Origin: Sphingomonas sp. H160509
GTDB taxonomy: Bacteria; Pseudomonadota; Alphaproteobacteria; Sphingomonadales; Sphingomonadaceae
Assembly (NCBI RefSeq): GCF_024124765.2
Contig: NZ_JAMXSR020000002.1
Span: 2,406,001 to 2,470,000, forward strand
Length of the DNA: 64,000 nt
Reading direction: 5' to 3'
The notes under the pieces were generated by a model that saw only the letters and a program-made list of their open reading frames with translations, searched no databases and was not told the DNA's origin. Made by a program: the position numbers and the translations under genes. Shown piece by piece: positions 9,086 through 18,500 of this stretch; position 1 is the first letter of the stretch, and each line of letters begins with the position of its first letter.

Positions 9086-9101
9086 TGCAATGTGCGTGCC
9101 A
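9086..9101 (-). promoter_or_regulatory. sigma-54 promoter of glnK-amtB
   Basis: On the minus strand TGGCAC-N5-TTGCA, an essentially perfect -24/-12 element with the invariant GG and GC correctly spaced, 33 bp before the glnK ATG. It implies NtrC-dependent induction under nitrogen limitation. I see no clean NtrC dyad upstream. Confidence 0.85.
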
Positions 9102-9218
9102 GTTGCGGTGTGGGAGGGGTGGGGTATGCGTGCGGGGCGGGCAGAGGTGAAACTGCGGTTAAAACATGTGCAGTGCGGTGAGGATGCCCGATTAATAGGC
9201 AGGCCAACCCCACCTGCT

Positions 9219-9297
9219 GTTCTTCCGCGAAAGCGGGAGCCCAGGGTCACGAACGATGCCGTTTGTAATCCTGGGCCCCCGCCTTCGCGGGGGGAAC
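9219..9297. repeat. paired palindromic intergenic repeat (CCGCGAAAGCGG / GCCTTCGCGG family)
   Basis: Inverted arms beginning GTTCTTCCGCGAAAGCGGG and ending CGCCTTCGCGGGG, separated by about 25 nt. Related copies lie at 30995-31072 and 44455-44506. Confidence 0.8.
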
Positions 9298-9328
9298 AGT
9301 TAGCGCAAGCGATCCGAGGGTGTCGAAC

Positions 9329-10894
9329 TCAGTGGCGGAAGTGGCGCATGCCGGTGAAGACCATCGCGAGGCCGGCTTCGTCCGCTGCAGCGATGACGTC
9401 GGCGTCGCGGATCGAGCCGCCGGGCTGGATCACCGCCGTCGCGCCAGCCTCGACCGCTGCAAGCAAGCCGTCGGCGAAGGGGAAGAACGCGTCCGACGCG
9501 ACCGCCGAGCCGATCGTGCGCGGGGTAGCCCAGCCGGCCTTCTCTGCCGCGTCCTTTGCCTTCCAAGCTGCGATGCGCGCGGATTCGAGGCGGTTCATCT
9601 GGCCGGCGCCGATGCCCGCAGTGCTGCCATCCTTGGCATAGACGATCGCGTTGGACTTGGTGTGCTTGGCCACCGTCCAGGCGAAGCGGCAGTCGAGAAG
9701 TTCCTGCTCCGGTCGGCTGGCGCTTGGTGACGACCTTCAACTCACCCGGCGTACCGTTGTCGCGACCTTGGACGAGCCAGCCGCCGGCGATCGACTTGGC
9801 CGTCAAGCCGAGGCGGGCGGGATCGGGGAGGTCGCCAGTGAGCAGCAGGCGGAGGTTCTTCTTGGCGGCGAACAGCGCGATCGCCTCCCTCGTCGGCATC
9901 GGGAGCGACGACGACCTCGGTAAAGATGCCGGTGATCTGGCGCGCGGTCTCGGCGTCGAGCGTGCGGTTCACGGCGATGATGCCGCCGAACGCCGACACG
10001 GTGTCGCAGGCGAACGCCGCGGCATAGGCGTCGGCGAGCGTGGCGCCGGTGGCGACGCCGCAGGGGTTGGCGTGCTTGACGATCACCACCGAGGGGGGCG
10101 GCGTCGCGGAATTCGGCGATCAGTTCGAGCGCGGCGTCGGCGTCGTTGAGGTTGTTGTAGCTGAGCGCCTTGCCCTGGAGCTGGCGGGCCTGGCCGATGC
10201 CGCGGACCGAGCCGGTTGCCGTGTAGAAGGCGGCGGACTGGTGCGGGTTCTCGCCGTAGCGAAGCGTATCGCCGCGCTTGAGCGTGATCGGCAGCGTGGC
10301 GGGGAATTCCTCGGCCTGATCTACCGTGCCGAACCAAGTCGCGATCGCCGAATCATAGGCGGCGGTGGTGGCGAAGGCTTTCGCGGCGAGTTTCTTGCGG
10401 TCTTCGAGCGTGGTGGTGCCGCCCGAGACCAGCGCATAGTCGGCGGGGTCGGTGACGATCGCGACATAGGCGTGGTTCTTGGCGGCCGAGCGCACCATGC
10501 TGGGGCCGCCGATGTCGATGTTCTCGATCACGGTGTCGCGGTCGGCGCCCTTCGCGACGGTCGCCTCGAACGGGTAGAGGTTGACGATCACGAGGTCGAT
10601 CGCGCCGATCTTGTGCTCGGCCATCGAGGCGGCATGGCCGGCGTCGTCGCGGACGGCAAGCAGGCCGCCGTGGACCATCGGGTGGAGCGTCTTGACGCGG
10701 CCGTCCATCATTTCGGGGAAGCCGGTGAGTTCGCTGACGTCGCGCACCGTGAGACCGGCGGCGCGGAGGGCGGTGGCGGTGCCGCCGGTGGAGACGAGTT
10801 CTACGCCGTGGCTCGCGAGCGCCTTGCCGAGATCGACGATCCCGGTCTTGTCGGAAACGGACAGGAGCGCGCGCTTGATCGGGATGCTGGTCAT
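9329..10894 (-). CDS. purH: bifunctional AICAR transformylase / IMP cyclohydrolase (frameshifted)
   Basis: Last two steps of IMP synthesis. The N-terminal MGS-like cyclohydrolase domain shows [29 protein letters not shown] and [12 protein letters not shown]; the transformylase domain shows [45 protein letters not shown] and the C-terminal [10 protein letters not shown]. Start ATG 10894. Three one-base insertions (near 10095, 9895 and 9733) fragment it; removal gives 520 aa, the usual length. Lies downstream of the heparinase gene on the same strand. Confidence 0.96.
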
Positions 10895-10994
10895 GGGGGT
10901 CTTTCGTCGGGAGTCGCCGTGCGGCGGTGCCTTAGCGTTGGTTGCCGTTGGGGAACAGGGGGCGTGCGGGTGACTCCCCCCCGTCCACCATTTC

Positions 10995-11078
10995 CCGTCA
11001 TCCTGACGAAAGTCAGGATCCAGAGCCACGAAGGTGGTCGTTTGGTATCCTGGGTCCTGACTTTCGTCAGGATGACGG
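10995..11078. repeat. paired palindromic intergenic repeat (GTCATCCTGACGAAAGTCAG family)
   Basis: Left arm CCGTCATCCTGACGAAAGTC and a matching reverse-complement right arm ending GGATGACGG, in the gap between purH and the heparinase gene. Confidence 0.85.
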
Positions 11079-11129
11079 AAGTGCGTTGGTTGGCGTGGTT
11101 CTTCGCGCTGCGTCTGGGCAGACGTTGGG

Positions 11130-12866
11130 TCAGGCCTTCTTAAGCGCCCAACTCACACTCGCGCCGCCGGCCGCGGCTTCGCCCGTGATCATCAGCTGCT
11201 GCGTCGCGACCGGCCGGCCGTCGGCGTCGATCCAGACGCTGTCCTCGACGACCAGCGCGCCGCCGCGGCAGCGAAATTGCCATAGGGGACCGCCTGGGAG
11301 GCGGAGGATCGCGCCCAGGCCATCCGCGGTGGGGGAGACTTGCACGCCCTCCCCCAGGTGGAAGCGGATCGCGAACAACGACAATCCCGCGCGGCGCTTG
11401 CGGCCTTGCGGCAACAGCGCGTCCTCGCCGCGGAGTTCGCGGCCGTCGCCGGTGAGCATCAGCTGGCGGCGGTGGAGGAAGCCCCAGCGACGGACATAGC
11501 CGTCGTGGCTCGCCTCGATCCGGCTGGCGGCCTCCGATTCCTGGCGGCTGAGCTCGACTTCGCCGACGCCGCGGCCGAGCGTGCCGTCGGTGAGGATCGC
11601 GGTCGAATTGCTGTCGGCGATCGTCAGCGTGGAATGGGCGGCAGTCGAGCGCAGGCCTTCGACCATCGCGAGGGGGAGTTGGGCGATGCCCGCACGGGCG
11701 CCGCCGCAATTGACGACGATCCGCGCGGGGCCATCGGAGAATTCGAACGCGAGCGTCGAGGCGCAGCCGCCTTCGACGAGGCGCGCGATCGGCGGCGGGG
11801 CAGCGTCGACGATCAGCACCGCGGTGCCGGCGGCGAGCCGTTGATAGCCCCAGTCGCGCGCCTGGCGGAGGGGGCGGGTGCGGACGCCGCTGGCCTCGAT
11901 GACCGCGGCGACCTGCGTTTCGCTGGCCGGGCCGCCGCCCTGCCAGCTCGACAGGCCACGATCGGCGTGCGCTACGCCGAGCAGGGCCGCGACCATCCGC
12001 GTGAGCGTGACCGCCACCGTCTCGGGGAGTTCGAGACCGCGGGCGACGTAGCTTTCCTGGAGCAGGGTGAGCAGCTGAATCGAATCGAGCAGCATCGCCG
12101 GGCTGCGCGAGACCGAGCCGCCATCGTCGAACAGGCCGGTGCCGAGCGCGCGGAGCAGGCCGGCCTCACCGAACGCCTGCCTTGGTTCTCCGCCGGGGAT
12201 TAGCAGCCCGGCCGCGACGACTCCGCACCACGCGGCGATGCGGGGGGCGCCGGCGGGAGCCTTGTCGGCACTGCGATCGAGGTGGAGTGCGCCCTTTGCG
12301 AGCGCGTTGAGCACCTTCGAGCGGTAGATCTGGTCGGAGGACGACAGGATCAGCGGCGCGTGCGCGGTCCAGGCGAGGATGCGGCGGCCCCACATGTCCG
12401 GGCGCCACGCGATCCCGCCCTGCGTATCGGCATGCGCGGTCAGCCAGAGCCCCATGAGGTATTCGGCGATCGGAGCGCCCCGCGCGCGCGTCGCGACGGT
12501 CGACAGGTCGCGTAGCCACGCGAAACTGTGGAGGTATTCTGCGAACGGTTTGGGCAGCGGTTTCGAAAGATCGAGCGTCTCGATATCGCGCGCTTCGCCG
12601 CGGAACGAGAGGACGCCTTCGAGCAGCATCGTGCCGCGCGGAATGTCGCCGAGGATGGGATCGTCGGGGACCGCGATCAGCTTCAGCGGGTAGCGGCCTT
12701 TGAGGCGGAGCGTGTGGAGCGGGGTGCGCCACGTCAGGCGGTGGAAGCGCTCGGCCAGGCGGTCGGCGAGCGACAGCCCCTTGTCGCCGCCGAGACGGAT
12801 CAGGCGGCGGCCTTCGTCGATCCCGTCGGGGGCGGGATCGGTCACAAGATCACGCGAACCGTTCAC
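11130..12866 (-). CDS. heparinase II/III family protein
   Basis: 578 aa from a GTG start ([11 protein letters not shown]) that overlaps the corrected rpe stop (GTGA). The alpha-helical N-terminal half ([29 protein letters not shown] toroid helices) and the C-terminal beta-sandwich ([37 protein letters not shown]) match the heparinase II/III-like polysaccharide lyase family. The substrate cannot be told from sequence. No obvious signal peptide, so possibly cytosolic. In the raw sequence it is fused in frame to rpe, which I attribute to an extra G at 12867-12872. Confidence 0.85.
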   Translation of the reverse strand: MNGSRDLVTDPAPDGIDEGRRLIRLGGDKGLSLADRLAERFHRLTWRTPLHTLRLKGRYPLKLIAVPDDPILGDIPRGTMLLEGVLSFRGEARDIETLDLSKPLPKPFAEYLHSFAWLRDLSTVATRARGAPIAEYLMGLWLTAHADTQGGIAWRPDMWGRRILAWTAHAPLILSSSDQIYRSKVLNALAKGALHLDRSADKAPAGAPRIAAWCGVVAAGLLIPGGEPRQAFGEAGLLRALGTGLFDDGGSVSRSPAMLLDSIQLLTLLQESYVARGLELPETVAVTLTRMVAALLGVAHADRGLSSWQGGGPASETQVAAVIEASGVRTRPLRQARDWGYQRLAAGTAVLIVDAAPPPIARLVEGGCASTLAFEFSDGPARIVVNCGGARAGIAQLPLAMVEGLRSTAAHSTLTIADSNSTAILTDGTLGRGVGEVELSRQESEAASRIEASHDGYVRRWGFLHRRQLMLTGDGRELRGEDALLPQGRKRRAGLSLFAIRFHLGEGVQVSPTADGLGAILRLPGGPLWQFRCRGGALVVEDSVWIDADGRPVATQQLMITGEAAAGGASVSWALKKA

Positions 12867-13520
12867 CCCCCGCAACGCAGCGATGTTGGCGGCATAATGA
12901 TCGGGACCGCCGCGGAACACCGAGGTGCCAGCGACCAGCGCGTCGGCACCGGCCTCGATGCAGCGCTTCGCCCATTCCGCATCGACGCCGCCATCGACTT
13001 CAAGATCGATCGCGCGGCCGCTCTTTTCGATCATCGTGCGGATCGCCGAGATCTTCTTGAGCTGGCTGGGGATGAAGCTCTGGCCGCCGAAGCCGGGGTT
13101 GACGCTCATCACCAGCACGAGGTCGACCATGTCCATGAGGTAGTCGAGCATCTTCGCGGGCGTGCCGGGGCAGATCACCACGCCCGCGCGCTTGCCGAGA
13201 CTCTTGATGTGCTGGAGCGAGCGATGGATGTGCGGGCCCGCCTCGTAATGCACGGTGATGCAGTCGGCGCCGGCCTCCGCGAACGCGTCGAGATACGCGT
13301 CGACGGGGGAAATCATCAGGTGGACGTCGAACGGCTTGGTGGTGACGCCGCGGACCGACTTCATGACCGCGGGGCCGAACGAGATGTTGGGGACGAAATG
13401 CCCGTCCATTACGTCGATGTGGATCCAGTCGGCGCCGGCCGCGTCGATGGCGCGGACTTCCTCGCCGAGTTTGGCGAAGTCGGCGGAGAGGATCGAGGGG
13501 GCGATGCGGACGGGTTGCAT
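12863..13520 (-). CDS. rpe: ribulose-phosphate 3-epimerase
   Basis: Pentose-phosphate TIM-barrel enzyme interconverting ribulose-5-P and xylulose-5-P. Seen: [36 protein letters not shown] with metal ligands, [20 protein letters not shown] and EVDGGVD. Corrected length 218 aa, ending at LRG. Six Gs at 12867-12872 (five expected) remove the TGA and run the frame into the downstream heparinase; taking one G away restores the stop overlapping the GTG start of that gene. Confidence 0.95.
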
Positions 13521-13567
13521 GATTTTGTCCTAGCGCGGGATTTGCGTGGTGCGAAGGCCTAGCTTCT

Positions 13568-13680
13568 CGCCCCTCCCTGTAAGGGGAGGGGGTTGGGGTG
13601 GGTCGGTTTCCGCGTGGTCAGGCGGTAGTGGCTCGAGCCGGCCAACCCACCCCCGACCCCTCCCTTCCAGGGAGGGGGGA
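13568..13680. repeat. paired palindromic intergenic repeat (CCCTCCCTTCCAGGGAGGG family)
   Basis: Inverted halves CCCCTCCCTGTAAGGGGAGGG and CCCCTCCCTTCCAGGGAGGG with flanking TTGGGGTGGGT / ACCCACCCCCGA, between rsmB and rpe. Same general class as 26161-26284. Confidence 0.8.
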
Positions 13681-13684
13681 AGAG

Positions 13685-14963
13685 TTACGCGCGCTTCAAT
13701 CGGGTGATGAAGAAGCCATCGCAGCCGCCTTGGTTGCCGAGCATGCCGGGGAGCGTGCGGATCGTGCCCGCCTCTGTCGGGGTGATCCCGGCGGGGAGTT
13801 CGGACTGGTCTACCGGGGCGATCGAATAGTCGCTGCGGGCCGCGAGGAACGCGTCGAGTTGCGCTTCGCCTTCCGACGGTTCGAGCGAGCAGGTGGCGTA
13901 CACCAACGTGCCGCCGGGCTTTACCCAGTCCGCCGCCCGCGCGAAGATGCGCGCCTGCAACGCCGCGGTCTCGGCGATGATCGAGGGGCGGACGCGGTGG
14001 AGGACGTCGGGGTGGCGACGGAAGATGCCCGTCGCGCTGCACGGCGCGTCGATCAGGATCGCGTCGGCGGGCTCGGTCGGCGCCCATTCGAGGATGTCGG
14101 CGTTGACGACCTCGGCCTTCAGGTGCGTGCGGTAGAGATTCTCGCGCAGGCGCTTGATGCGGCTCTGCGAATTGTCGACCGAGGTGACGGTCCAGCCGGC
14201 GCTCGCGAGTTGCAGCGTCTTGCCGCCCGGCGCTGCGCAGAGATCGAGGACGTGGCCCTCCCCTTTCCCGAGCAACCGCGCGGGAAGCGAGGCGGCGATG
14301 TCCTGCACCCACCAGGCGCCGTCGCCGAAGCCGGCCATGTCGGGGACCGAATCATGGTCGCCGAGGCGGAGATGCCCGGGCATGAAACTTTCGCCGCCGA
14401 GTTTCTCGCGCCAGCCTTCGGTTTCGGACGGGTTGGCGATCGTCAGATCGAGCGGCGGCACCTGCGCGATCGCGCGGCCGGCGGCGTCGACCATCTCCTC
14501 GCCCCACGCGGCTTCCCAGCGCAGTTCGACCGGGGCCGGCAGCGTGGGCACCTCGGGGAGCAGCATGTTGGCGCGGAACAGCGTGCCGAACACACCGTGG
14601 ACCAGCTTGCGCGGACCGCCATCGACCAGCGGCAACACCGTCGAGATCGCGGCGTGCGAGGGGGGTGCCGAGGATCAGCACCTGGACCAGCGCGATGCGG
14701 AGCGCCATGCGCGCCTTCGCATCGTCGGGCAGGTTCGTCTTGGTCACCGAATCGATCATCGCGTCGAGATCGGGGAGGCGACGGAGCGTCTCGGCGGCGA
14801 TCGCGTGCGCCAGGCCGCGATCGGGGCCGTGGATTGCGCGCGTTGCAGCGGGGAGCGCGGATTCGAGCGACTCGCCGCGACGCAGGACGGCGTCGAGCAG
14901 GCGGAGTGCGGCGCGTCGGGTCGGGACGCCGAGCGGCTCGGGGGCGTGGGTATAGTCGGGCAT
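13685..14963 (-). CDS. rsmB: 16S rRNA (cytosine-967-C5) methyltransferase (frameshifted)
   Basis: N-terminal NusB-like helical domain (RAALRLLDAVLRRGESLES, TPSHAAISTVLPLV), then a Rossmann methyltransferase: SAM motif LDLCAAPGGKTLQLAS, IDAPCSATGIFRRHPD with the PC cysteine, and VYATCSLEPSEGE with the catalytic TCS cysteine. One extra G near 14660 splits it; corrected length 425 aa. Start ATG 14963. It heads the minus-strand run rsmB-rpe-heparinase-purH. Confidence 0.95.
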
Positions 14964-15069
14964 ATGAAGGTCCTTCGCGTTCGGTTTGTCGCGCGGCTGT
15001 TATGGCAAAGCGGCGCGGCAGGGCCCATGTGGCGGTTACGACGCCAACACGCAAATCCGGAGAGCCGCG

Positions 15070-15228
15070 ATGGGCCAGCGCCCCGATCATCTGAAGCCGC
15101 CAGAATATCTTGCGAAGAATACGCCGGTCCCAAAACCCGAGGCGATCGTGCCCGACAAGGATCCCGAGCCGCGCGATCCGACGCGCTATGGCGATTGGGA
15201 GCTGAAGGGCATGGCGATCGATTTTTGA
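15070..15228 (+). CDS. DUF1674 / succinate dehydrogenase assembly factor 4-like protein
   Basis: 52 aa from ATG 15070 (MGQRPDHLKPPEYL). The C-terminal DPTRYGDWELKGMAIDF is the signature of the DUF1674/SdhAF4 family, which in mitochondria binds flavinylated SdhA during complex II assembly. The frame is open to an upstream start at 14986, but conservation begins at MGQRP. Isolated; divergent from rsmB and convergent with the thioesterase gene. Confidence 0.85.
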   Translation: MGQRPDHLKPPEYLAKNTPVPKPEAIVPDKDPEPRDPTRYGDWELKGMAIDF

Positions 15229-15249
15229 GAACCGATCGCCCGAGAGACG

Positions 15250-15672
15250 TCAGTCTTTGACCTCGGCCTTCGGGAAGAAATGCTCGACGACGCTGTTCGC
15301 CAGCCTCGACGGGCGCAGCGTCTCGGCATCGAGGCAGCACCAGCTGGACTTGACCTCGGCGAGCACGTCCTCGCCGCGCTTGATGATCGTCTCGTAGAAC
15401 GCGCGCGCACCCTGGACCTTCTCGAGCAACACCGTCGCGATGACGTCGTCGTCGAGGAACGCAGGCTTGCGGTACGTGATCTCGTGCTTGAGCGCGACCC
15501 AGAGGTGCCCCGCCACAGCCTCCGCGGGCGCAAGGCGCTGCCAATGGTCGATCACCGCGGCCTGTACCCACTTCAGATAGTTCGCGTTGTTGACGTGACC
15601 CATAAAGTCGATGTCGGCCGGCTCGATGCCGATGGCGTAGGTATGGGGGAGCGCTGTGGACACGCGCTGCAT
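15250..15672 (-). CDS. acyl-CoA thioesterase, YbgC/4HBT hot-dog family
   Basis: About 140 aa from ATG 15672 (MQRVSTALPHTY). Hot-dog fold signature DIDFMGHVNNANYLKWVQAA with the catalytic Asp, then HEITYRKPAFLDDDVIATVL and SWCCLDAETLRPSR. It hydrolyses acyl-CoA or acyl-ACP thioesters. The frame extends upstream, but the extra part reads antisense to clpB and is not credible. Confidence 0.85.
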   Translation of the reverse strand: MQRVSTALPHTYAIGIEPADIDFMGHVNNANYLKWVQAAVIDHWQRLAPAEAVAGHLWVALKHEITYRKPAFLDDDVIATVLLEKVQGARAFYETIIKRGEDVLAEVKSSWCCLDAETLRPSRLANSVVEHFFPKAEVKD

Positions 15673-15779
15673 ATAGCATGCGAACCTGAACATAGCGATG
15701 ACGGCGGCGCTTCGATACCGACAATAAACGCTATTCCGGATGCCTCGCGCTCGCCCTAGCATCCGACCTGCGCGCGCCT

Positions 15780-15812
15780 CTTGTGTTGCCCAAATACAAC
15801 ACCATCTTTCGG
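15780..15812 (+). promoter_or_regulatory. possible heat-shock (RpoH) promoter of clpB
   Basis: CTTGTGTT at 15780-15787 and AACACCATCTT about 10 nt later resemble the CTTG...CCCAT-type elements used by sigma-32 in alphaproteobacteria, and ClpB is a classical RpoH target. The match is partial. Confidence 0.4.
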
Positions 15813-15844
15813 CCAACACCGAAACACTCCCACAGGAATTCGTC

Positions 15845-18426
15845 ATGAACATCGACAAATTCACCGACCGCGCGAAGGGCTTCCTGCAATCCGCGCAGAC
15901 CGTCGCGATCCGCATGAACCACCAGCGGATCGCCCCTGAGCATCTGTTGAAAGCGCTGCTGGAAGACGAGCAGGGCATGGCCGCCGGGCTGATCAAGGCG
16001 GCCGGTGGCGACGCCAAGCGTGCGACCTCGGAGACCGATCTTGCGCTAGCGAAGATCCCGGTCGTGTCTGGCTCGGGCGCGCAGACCACGCCGGGAATCG
16101 ACAACGACGCGGTGCGGGTACTCGATCAGGCCGAGCAGATCGCGAGCAAGGCGGGCGACAGCTTCGTCACCGTCGAGCGGTTGCTGGTCGCGCTTGCGCT
16201 GTCGCTCAACACCGCGGCGGGCAAGGCCTTGAAGGCCGGTGGCGTCACGCCCGAGGGGCTCAACACCGCGATCAACGGCCTGAGGCAGGGCCGGTCCGCC
16301 GACACCGCGGGCGCCGAGGATCGCTATGACGCGCTCAAGAAGTTCGCGCGCGATCTCACCCAGGCTGCGCGCGACGGCAAGCTTGACCCCGTCATCGGTC
16401 GCGACGAGGAGATCCGTCGCACCATCCAGATCCTTGCGCGCCGCACGAAGAACAACCCTGCGCTGATCGGCGAACCCGGCGTCGGCAAGACCGCGATCGC
16501 CGAAGGGCTAGCCCTTCGCATCGCCAATGGCGACGTGCCCGATACGCTGAAGGATCGCCGGCTGATGTCGCTCGATCTCGGCTCGCTTATCGCGGGTGCC
16601 AAATATCGCGGTGAGTTCGAGGAGCGGCTGAAGGGCGTGCTCGACGAGGTGAAGGCCGCCGAGGGCGACATCATCCTGTTCATCGACGAGATGCACCAGC
16701 TGATCGGCGCGGGCAAATCCGAGGGCGCGATGGATGCCGGCAACCTGCTCAAGCCCGCCCTCGCGCGCGGCGAACTCCACTGCGTCGGCGCGACCACGCT
16801 CGACGAGTACCGCAAATATGTCGAGAAGGACCCCGCGTTGCAGCGGCGGTTCCAGCCGGTGATGGTCGGCGAACCGACCGTCGAGGACACCATCTCGATC
16901 CTGCGCGGACTGAAGGAGAAATATGAACTCCATCACGGCGTGCGGATCACCGACGGCGCGATCGTTGCCGCCTCGACGCTGTCCAACCGCTACATCACCG
17001 ACCGCTTCCTCCCCGACAAGGCAATCGACCTGATGGACGAGGCGGCATCGCGAATCCGCATGGAGGTCGAATCGAAGCCCGAGGCGATCGAGAATCTCGA
17101 CCGGCGGATCATCCAGCTCAAGATCGAGCGCGAGGCGTTGAAGCGTGAGACCGACGACTCGTCGGTCGACCGGCTCGACACGCTGGAGGGCGAACTCGTC
17201 AACCTGGAGGAGCAATCCGCCGAGCTGACGACGCGCTGGAAGGGCGAGAAGGACAAGATCAATGCCGAGGCTCGGCTGAAGGAACAGCTCGATGCCGCGC
17301 GGCTCGAGCTGGAGCAGGCGCAGCGCTCGGGCGATCTCGCCAAGGCGGGCGAGCTTTCCTACGGTACGATCCCGGGCTTGCAGCGCCAGCTCGACGAGGC
17401 GGCGGGGGCGACCAAGGGCGCGATGCTGCGCGAGGGAAGTGACCGCGGACGATATCGCGGGTGTGGTCAGCCGCTGGACCGGGATCCCGGTCGAGCGGAT
17501 GCTGCAGGGCGAGCGCGACAAGCTGCTCGCGATGGAGGCGACGATCGGCAAGCGCGTGATCGGTCAGGCGCACGCGGTGAAGGCGGTGTCGACCGCGGTT
17601 CGCCGTGCGCGTGCGGGATTGCAGGACCCGAACCGGCCGCTCGGCTCGTTCCTGTTCCTTGGACCGACCGGGGTCGGCAAGACCGAGCTGACCAAGGCGC
17701 TGGCGGAGTTCCTGTTCGACGATCCCAGCGCGATGGTCCGCATCGACATGAGCGAGTTCATGGAGAAGCACGCGGTCGCGCGGCTGATCGGCGCGCCTCC
17801 GGGCTATGTCGGCTATGAGGAGGGCGGCGTGCTGACCGAGGCCGTGCGCAGGCGTCCGTACCAGGTGATCCTGTTCGACGAGGTCGAGAAGGCGCATGGC
17901 GACGTGTTCAACGTGCTGTTGCAGGTGCTCGACGACGGCCGGCTGACCGATGGTCAGGGGCGCACGGTGGATTTCAGCAACACGCTGATCATCCTGACGA
18001 GCAACCTCGGCAGCCAGTATCTGGCAAACATGGCGGAGGGCGACGACGTGTCGTCGGTCGAGCCGCAGGTGATGGAGATAGTCCGGTCGCACTTCCGGCC
18101 GGAGTTCCTCAACCGGCTCGACGAGGTGATCCTGTTCCACCGCCTCGGCCAGTCGCACATGGCACCGATCGTCGACATCCAGGTATCCCGTGTCGACAAG
18201 CTGCTGGCGGATCGCAAGATCGTCCTCGACCTAACCGATGCGGCGAGGGCTTGGCTCGGCCGGGTGGGCTACGATCCAGTGTACGGCGCACGCCCGTTGA
18301 AGCGCGCGGTCCAGCGCTACCTACAGGACCCGCTCGCCGACATGATTTTGCGCGGCGAGGTGAAGGGACGGCTCGACCGTGAAGGTCGACGAAGGCGATG
18401 GGAAGCTGGTGCTGCAAGTCGCCTGA
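15845..18426 (+). CDS. clpB: ATP-dependent chaperone ClpB (frameshifted)
   Basis: Hsp100 disaggregase working with DnaK. Clp_N repeats ([20 protein letters not shown]), NBD1 Walker [14 protein letters not shown] and Walker [12 protein letters not shown], a coiled-coil middle domain (about residues 410-530), NBD2 Walker [28 protein letters not shown] and Walker [11 protein letters not shown], and the D2-small domain. Single extra Gs near 17434 (GAGGAAG read as GAGGGAAG) and 18368 interrupt the frame; corrected length 859 aa. Start ATG 15845 after a CAGGAATT leader. A strong bidirectional terminator follows. Confidence 0.97.
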
Positions 18427-18442
18427 CACGCTCATCTTCGAA

Positions 18443-18486
18443 CAAAAAAGGGGCGGCAGATCGATGATCTGCCGCCCCAATTTCGG
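18443..18486. terminator. bidirectional intrinsic terminator
   Basis: Perfect stem GGGGCGGCAGATC / GATCTGCCGCCCC with a short loop, preceded by AAAAAA and followed by AATTT, so it has a T-tract on the minus strand and a weaker one on the plus strand. It separates convergent clpB and the TonB receptor gene. Confidence 0.85.
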
Positions 18487-18500
18487 TCCCGAAGGATCGA

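Noticed and set aside
12528..13562. 344-codon plus-strand open frame
   Set aside because: Complement of rpe and the heparinase gene.
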